DNA from: Datisca glomerata
Taxonomy: Eukaryota; Streptophyta; Magnoliopsida; Cucurbitales; Datiscaceae
Direction of reading: 5' to 3'
DNA length: 64,000 bases
Assembly: GCA_003255025.1 (NCBI GenBank)
Contig: QANY01008782.1
Span: forward strand, 810,659-874,658
The notes below the pieces were generated by a model. That model had not been told where the DNA came from, did no database searches, and worked only from the letters and a program-made list of their open reading frames with translations. Below are positions 57,450 through 64,000 of the stretch, piece by piece. Made by a program: the position numbers and the translations under genes. Within the stretch, counting starts at the first letter, position 1, and each line of letters opens with the position of its first letter.

Positions 57450-58775
57450 GTAATGAATAGGCACGACATCAATATCTAGCACTCAATCACTCGGTACTAT
57501 TTTAAGTCATATACATTAAAATTAATTTAATTAATTTTTAATTAAAGAGAGAGTTTTTGGCTAGGGTTAATATCTAAATCTTAACCCGCTGGACATTACT
57601 ATAAATTTGAGGCTTCTCATAGGTTAGATCCAAATCTTTGGACATTATTAGTAGACAGAAGAAAAAATCCTAGAGAGATATTTCTCTCTAGTCGAAAATT
57701 TGAGAGAAGAAAAGAAAGATCTTTTCTTGAGTGCCCAAGCATTGACTGATGATTGACATATGCTCCACAGCGATGTGAAGTGGTCAGGCAGTTTCTCGAG
57801 ATTTTGGCGTATAGAACTAAGGATCAGTTCACGCATATTGAGGCTATCTTAACGTGCAAAAAGCTTCATTTTTTTAGATTGATGAGTCAAATATATAGAT
57901 TCATTTATAGCATAGATTAGGTTGTTTAAAAAATAAGTTTAAGATCTGGACAATTTCCGCCCTATGAAATCCCTTCAAAAAGAACTTCATATTCCTATCC
58001 TTGCTCCACCTATTATAAAGCGTGAAGATCAAGGGCAAGGTTGTCAGAATCAATATCATACTTAGGATCGGTAGAAGGGACTTGTGGATCAGAAAATAGG
58101 ATCAAATCGAGGACTGTAAAATCCTGTAAAATATTAATATATGTTATGTTAGAGGTGTTTTCTAACCGCGAATGACACCACAACACATGTCACAACAAAT
58201 TGGGGAACTCCCGACCTCAGGGAAGGAATATGACCGACCTATGTCCCTATGGAGCTCACAATGCCCAAACTCCAGCGCATGAAAAGACAATTAAAAGTCT
58301 ACAAGGAGAGCCTCATTAAACCCGAGCATAAAGTCACCATCACCCACCGAAAGTAACGCCCAACAGGTCCAATCGCCATGGAAAACGTCAATCGGTCTTC
58401 GAAATGTCACCTCAGAAGCACATCAACCATTGATGCCCCTGTCCAATCAAGGACATTCCCGGCATGCTTCGTGTCTCATGAAACTTCTCCAACACGCCTC
58501 TGAGGGGATTCTTCGACACGCTTCCTCTCACTCCCGAGAACTCATGTATAAATATTTTCCCCAATCGACAAGAGAGGTATGTCTTCTCTCCCCTACAAAA
58601 AAATATGTCAAAATATCGACAAATGACTGACTTAGGCATCAGAGGCCCTTAGGCAGGGCAACCACCCCCGGTTCCTCGCCTTTAGGTTCCTTGCTTGTAT
58701 TTTGCAGACATTGAGGCCGTGAGTAGCTCCAGTCAGGAGGAAAAGTACGCTCACCATAAAGAGGAACGAACTTGT
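57450..58775 (+). repeat. Composite dispersed repeat, copy 2
   Basis: It matches 38,149-39,445 throughout in the same orientation. It includes the AAAGAGAGAGTTTTTGGCTA block and an additional 18-bp segment (CTTCTCATAGGTTAGATC). The long inverted-repeat arms that flank copy 1 are absent here. The right half is an LTR of the gypsy family starting at 58,142. Confidence 0.85.
58142..58775 (+). mobile_element. Gypsy-family LTR, copy 4, 3' truncated
   Basis: It starts TGTTATGTTAGAGG and carries a TATAAATA box near 58,547 and the GACTTAGGCATCAGAGGCC block. It stops at GAACTTGT (58,775), before the GGTTAGGAGGACC end present in copies 1 and 2. No PBS follows. Confidence 0.7.
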
Positions 58776-60760
58776 ATAAAGACACCATACGATAGGGTCT
58801 TTCAATGTTAAATATAGATCCTATCATTTTGCTTTTGACATTAGGAATCGTGTTAGTAAAATTCGGAGCGTTAAATTTTAGATCTAATGGTTCTTTTTTT
58901 ACAAGGGAAACCCTCTATACCATGAGGATGAAAATCATTTATATGACCATTTGGACTAACCTGTCCGTTTTTATGGTCTTGGTTCACTAAGCACAATGTT
59001 TTTATTTTTTTCTCCAAAAAAATCAGACATTTAAAGACAACATATGCTCCATATACAAGTATCTCATATCAGACACTAACATGATATAATCTCTATATTT
59101 TAAGGTTAGCATTCTAGTATGTGAATTTTTTTTTAACTATTGTGCACATGTTCTCTTGACAAGTAATATTTTCACAAGCTCACCTCGGATAATTCAAAGT
59201 GTAAATAAATTTTCCTATTCAATGACCCAAGAGCAAAAATGTAGAATCAAACCCAAGACGTTCGGGTTTACAATACGCCTAAGGGTTATGATAGAAGCCC
59301 TCTCTCTTAACGTCTGACCATGAAAATCTCTTTGATGTGGGGTATGAGGGGTCACAATGGAATAACATGTATTTTTTGGTCTACCTTGAAAGAATGAGGT
59401 ATACCTACTTGTTAAACGAAATCTTCAATGAACAAAGCCATCCATATTCAACTCTATTTGGGGACTTAGAAAAACAGGAAAAAAAGAGTAAAAGAAGCAA
59501 AATTTTATACACATAAATGACAAGTCTACCTGCCCCAACCAAAAGCCAACCTAATATTCTTGATACATCCACTGAGATTTCTACAATGACTTTACTCTAA
59601 TTCCATGAACTTATCATCATTCATTACCTGCATGTGATACTCTAATCTTTCTATAATATTTAAATTTATATGAAGAGAGAGAATAAGAGACCCAAAGATT
59701 AGTAAAGATCTTTTAGGTCTTGTAGTGGACAAGCGTGTTGAAAAGTTCTATTGTTTTCTCCACTAAGTCAATGATCTTCCTTTTATTAAAATCTCACTGT
59801 CCTTGTTAGATTCATAAATTAGCAGTGTAACAGAGAGTTTACCAAGTTTAAGTCTTTATCTTCCCTGTTTCTACCAACTTAGTTTTGTGTTTTGTTGGTT
59901 ATTTATTTGATCTCAACCATTCCTTTGCAGAACATAGCTTTCCAATTCACTTGCTTCATTTTATTCACCAATCTATACTTGAACTTTCAAAGACTTCTCA
60001 ACTAAGAATCTTCAAACTTTTTACATTTATCGGTCATTTGAGCCTACAAAACAAACCTCAATCCCATATCCCATATCTCGGCCTCATGAAAATCTCTAGG
60101 TTAGTAGGATAGTAGGGTACAGGTTTTGTTGAATCTAAATTATTGAGCTCAGATCACAGCGATCCATAGGATTAACACAAAAAATGGTCAAATCTATTTT
60201 TTTTTCTTTGCTATTCATGTTGGGCTAATCATGACCGTTGAGATCTGAGCTAACGGCCCACACATCATACCGAATTCTTTTGCAAGTCACTTACAGATCT
60301 ATGTCCCATGTCCTGGTCTCACTGAATTTTGCAACCATATGACGAGCAAAACCAAGACTCTGTCCTACCAGTGTTGAGAAACTAGCTGTGATCAACTTTA
60401 CAGATGCAATCTAACAGTCATTTTCTTAATTGGAACTACTTGTAATATCGTTTACTTCTGAATAGTGCTTTGACAAAGTTAATCTTTCTAGTCAATGGTT
60501 CAAAAGTACTGACTAAATAAAATTCATTATCATGTCCGGCAAAAACAAGCCTATTGATTGCGAGTTACTTTATCTTTGGGTAAAGTCATACAGTTTCATT
60601 ATCACAACCATATATCCCACATCATCAATGGCTACAATCCGAGTTTTAACAAACATTTGTTTGGAAAGTAGATTTGAACTAAAAATATCACTACTAGTAG
60701 ACCTATTATCTGAACTATAATGTCTACTGTATGTTCCGGATAACCCGGATATCTGTGTGA
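58776..60760. other. Intergenic, no gene seen
   Basis: AT-rich sequence without a supported exon. Several open stretches (for example 59,885-60,112) have no recognisable domain. The segment at 60,100-60,260 is somewhat richer in GC but holds no motif I can name. Confidence 0.5.
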
Positions 60761-61056
60761 GTAGTTAAAAGCAATATAAGCAAGTCTCTATGTAACATGT
60801 TATAACATAAGTGTATTTATAATATGCTGATAAACAGCATGTTAATACTCCAAATACATTAAAATCTCTACTGTACAAAGATAACTCAGATACATTTGTT
60901 GGTTCATCATTTAAAGAAAACTTGGGACTAGTCGTCCGCGCAAAAACACTACATATTTCAGTATCCTTCCTGTTTCGACTTCTATACAACACTTTATGAG
61001 AGCAAGAAGGATAAGAAGCTTGTAAGAAAGGGTAACTGCAACTTTTGATGTGTACC

Positions 61057-61195
61057 TCACTTATCTCCATTGATTCCGAATATACGGACCTTGTGCATAT
61101 TGGGAAACTTGGCTATGACTAGCACCATAACTGCGAGTGTATTGAAAAAGAGCATCGGGTGTTGATAGTCAGTTGTGTGGGAGGCTATCAAGTAC
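61057..61195 (-). CDS. ORMDL (orosomucoid-like) protein, last coding exon only
   Basis: Minus strand. The exon starts at 61,195 after a TTCCTGCAG acceptor, with its first base completing a codon, and ends at TGA (61,057-61,059). It encodes Y-L-I-A-S-H-T-T-D-Y-Q-H-P-M-L-F-F-N-T-L, then a hydrophobic segment, and the terminal F-P-N-M-H-K-V-R-I-F-G-I-N. This is the strongly conserved C-terminus of plant ORMDL proteins, ER membrane regulators of serine palmitoyltransferase in sphingolipid synthesis. The 45 codons seen are intact and include a transmembrane segment. ORMDL proteins are about 155 residues. I could not find the upstream exons within 61.2-64.0 kb, so either the upstream intron is over 2.8 kb or this is a stranded exon. 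The 3' UTR would run left, towards about 60,760. Confidence 0.9.
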
Positions 61196-61257
61196 CTGCA
61201 GGAATCAGAAGAGATTAATTTCCAGTTACATGAAGACTCAAACCATTTACAGATATC

Positions 61258-61556
61258 AAGGTGATGTTTGGTTCAATGTTATGAAAATACTGATGAAAAT
61301 GAGAAAAAATGAAGTATAGGAGAGAGAGGAGATGATCTATAAAAATAATGAAGGAGTGGGAAAATGTGAATTAAGAAAGGAATGAGGATTAGATGAAAGA
61401 GATAGATGAATGAGGATTCCTGTACCCCATGCAAAAATTGTTTCATTTCCAAGCAACATTAGCAACTAAACTGAAGAATGAGTATCTATAAGGAACTCCC
61501 CATTGTATTTTCATTATATCACATTACATTCCATTACAATGAACCAAATACCACCT
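61258..61556. mobile_element. MITE-like element next to ORMDL exon
   Basis: About 300 bp is flanked by imperfect inverted repeats: GGTGATGTTTGGTTCAATG at the left and the complement of CATTACAATGAACCAAATAC at the right. It has a purine-rich interior and no coding capacity. It lies about 65 bp upstream of the ORMDL acceptor site, inside the putative last intron. Terminal GGTG-rich ends and TTTGGTTCA resemble plant MITE ends, but the superfamily and target duplication are unclear. Confidence 0.65.
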
Positions 61557-61559
61557 AAA

Positions 61560-62856
61560 AGTAAATTCATTGAAAGTTAGGACCAAGCAGTCGAGTAATA
61601 TATGTTCCAGCAGGAAGAGCATACAATCGTTTTGAGAAAAAAAACCTTCTTCACATGGGACTGAAGTTACAATATCAAGAGCTTACTCCATCTACCACAA
61701 ATTCCAGATGTATGATATTATATTTAGAATTTCGATTTCCTCAAAGCTTCATTTGATAGAAACAAGAAACACCCGTCACTAAAAGCTTTGTTTCAGCAAG
61801 TCATTCAGTTTTCCCAAAATTGCAGAAATTTTCGTCGTGTTCATTTAATGAGCATCTGAATAGCTGACTGTGGTGAAACACTCAATACACATGCTTTTCA
61901 CTTCATCAAAGCTTTGTATACGTAGACGACATAATACCTTCATTACACCAATTCATTATGTTTAATTTAAATAGTTAAACACAATCATGTGTCTTTCATA
62001 TAGCATAAAGAGTGGGTTCCAAATGCATGTTTAAATGGACTTGCATACAGACAGTCTGAGTTTAAAAAAATACAAAACAAAAAAAAACAAAAAATTAAAT
62101 ATCATCTCAATGACAAAAGGATGAACAAAGGAATATCCAACAAAAAAAAGATATTGTCCCAATGACAATAGGATGAACAAAGGAATATCCCAAACATGAT
62201 CTATCTATCCCAAACACCATCCATCTGATCATCTCAACTCCATCATTCACATTCAATGCATGGCTGCTCGTTTCAAATAAGGGTAGTCATAACTTCTGCC
62301 TAGCAAAGCTTAAGAATGGAATAAGTTGATACTTATAACCAAATACAGTTCCATACTTCTCCGCGTTCCATATGAGGCAGTGTTTCATGAGGCATAAACA
62401 TTGTAGACGAAGCAAAATGAAAAATGAACACAATCTAGCTTCTAGTTATAACTTTTAAGTAGATAAAATATGAGACTTGCTATGTTTACTCTAATTTATA
62501 CACTCTCTTATTCAGCACTGCCCTTCAAAATTTAAGAAAAACCAAATATGAAAATCAAACAACTGGTTTTCAAAGCTTTTTCAACTAAGCGTTCTGCCCG
62601 TAATGGAGTTCTGTAACATCTTTGGACAACCAGAATTTATACCATCTACGAAGTGGACTGAGTTTAGATAGCTCCACTTTTATGGAGAACACCACTACTT
62701 GTCATATGATTAATGATTTACTTAAAATTATACTTCAAATGCTGCAAACTTCCAGAACATGAGATATTTATCAACTTCCTCCCCTCCTCTCCTTCCCTCT
62801 CTCACTCACACAGTCACACTCATGACCGACAAAAATAGAAAAGCTGAAAGCTTATT
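61560..62856. other. Probable intron or intergenic DNA; no exon found
   Basis: I searched the minus strand for the conserved ORMDL middle and N-terminal blocks and found none. A repeated segment, AATGACAAAAGGATGAACAA / AATGACAATAGGATGAACAA, occurs at about 62,109 and 62,161 in tandem. The rest is unremarkable. Confidence 0.5.
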
Positions 62857-64000
62857 TGTAATACCCATGTATTTTATAAGGGTTATTTTTGTAATTCAAA
62901 CCCTCACTCACACATATGCACTCACTTACACACTAAGCCAACCCAAATTGTTTCCCTCACACGTGTTCTCTCTCATTCATCTTCCCCAAATCTCTCATTG
63001 CCTTTATCTCAAGCTTACCCACGTAATTCCCCCTCTTTCCTCCATTTATTTTTGCAGGAAACATAACCGTTTCCTTAGTGTGTAACTCCCATCTAATGTA
63101 ATGCTCTTTAAATCCCTCTTCTTCTCCATTTCTATTTCACGAAACCCCTCCCTTTGTAACTGTTGTTCAACCTCTTTCCCTCACTCTTCCGTTTGTTCTC
63201 TTTGGCAGCCTCTCTCCCTCAATCGAACATTTGCGTCTCATTCTTTCAATTTCATCTTCTTCAGCGTTCTAATTTAAGTAAGTTTATCTCCCTTCTTTCC
63301 CCTATTTTCTTTCTTGTTTCCTCTTCTCTCTCTGAAATTTTGATTCTTCAATTTCAGCAATTTGTAAAACTGTCACTCTCCCATCCCTAAAGGTGCACCA
63401 TTGTCATCATTCCTAGATTCAGCCCCTTGATCGTCTTCTCCAGATCGTTGCTGCCTTCGTTGTCAGTAAGCTTGTTTCTCTCTCGTTTTCTATTCCAATT
63501 TATCTGATTCTTTCTCCTTTGCATATATCTCCCATGTTCTCTCGATTTTGTTAGCAGCCAAACAAAAATTGGAGTTTTGAAATTTGTTTTGCTAAATTTA
63601 TTGAATTGTTCAGCTTAGATGTTTCGGCTTAATTCTAGAACTGTTGATCACTTTTCTTAACATTGTGTTTTTGATGGATTAAGATTTATACCTCTTTATT
63701 TTAGTTTTGTTTATGTACCTTTTTTTACGACTGATATTTTTTGCAAGGCTGTATTTCTATATTGCCCTTTTGATAGTTCATCCTAGTGGGTTTTTGGTAA
63801 TCAACAGAATATGTGATTTTTTTACACAATAATAAAAGTTCTTTCTCGTTGGTTCAAATTAAGTGGTTTTGTCATTTTTTTTTCAAACAAATAAATTAGT
63901 TCTTTTATGTGACACAAATAGTTTTATAACTCTATAAGCAATTGAATCAATTTTGGAGTGATTTCAATGCTTATTAGATTTCTCTAATGTGTTTAAGAAT
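62857..64000 (+). mobile_element. Possible chromovirus-type LTR or a 5' leader region running off the window
   Basis: From 62,857 TGTAATACCCATGTATTTTA resembles the TGTAACACCC start of many plant chromovirus LTRs after CpG decay. It is followed by CACTCACTTACACAC and pyrimidine-rich DNA. The same CT-rich region (62,780-63,480) with GT-AG-like sites (for example CAG/GTAAGC near 63,466) could instead be a plant 5' leader and leader intron of a plus-strand gene whose coding part lies beyond the window. I cannot decide from this sequence alone. Confidence 0.35.

Noticed and set aside
59885..60112. 75-codon plus-strand open stretch starting Met-Cys-Phe
   Set aside because: No domain, no splice partner and no homologous pattern recognised. 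Likely chance.

Overview
This is nuclear DNA of a flowering plant, most likely a eudicot. It is AT-rich and intron-containing. It holds a plant Dof transcription-factor gene, the last coding exon of a plant ORMDL gene, and Ty1/copia, Ty3/gypsy and hAT-type remnants. The species cannot be named from the sequence. Genes are sparse; most of the window is old, decayed mobile or viral DNA.

1-24,985: a cluster of old endogenous pararetrovirus (Caulimoviridae) copies. At least six partial copies lie mostly on the minus strand, broken by several inverted segments. Recognisable parts are promoter/leader blocks with a TATA box, tRNA-Met-type primer binding sites, an acidic repeat-rich region, a coat-protein region with a decayed zinc knuckle, an aspartic protease, reverse transcriptase, and a basic C-terminal region. 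Every reading frame is broken. Two copies share the same double mutation of the polymerase active site, and one of them has lost its coat-protein region.

24,984-36,200: AT-rich intergenic DNA, a hAT/DUF659 transposase relic on the minus strand (30.4-31.2 kb), a multi-exon gene relic of unknown family (33.0-34.3 kb), a kilobase of short degenerate tandem repeats (34.6-35.7 kb) and a GGCGTTTGG-rich patch.

36,200-53,300: nested LTR retrotransposons. There are gypsy-family LTRs at 37.2, 38.8 and 41.8 kb, and a decayed gypsy element on the plus strand (LTR, PBS, gag, protease, RT, RNase H; 41.8-46.55 kb) cut off before integrase. A 59-bp-arm palindrome marks the junction with a copia element on the minus strand (46.7-52.8 kb), which has a 2.24-kb 5' LTR. 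A six-copy ~89-bp tandem repeat abuts the outer LTR edge.

53,300-64,000: the gene-bearing end. The Dof gene (55.7-56.9 kb, plus strand) has a (CT)n tract in its leader. It is followed by a second copy of a 1.3-kb composite repeat also present at 38.1 kb. The terminal ORMDL exon (minus strand) lies at 61.06-61.20 kb, with a MITE-like inverted-repeat element just upstream and a possible chromovirus-type LTR at 62.86 kb. The only credible intact host genes are the Dof gene and, if its upstream exons lie beyond the window, ORMDL. I found no operon-like or new enzymatic system. The most unusual content is the rearranged pararetrovirus cluster.
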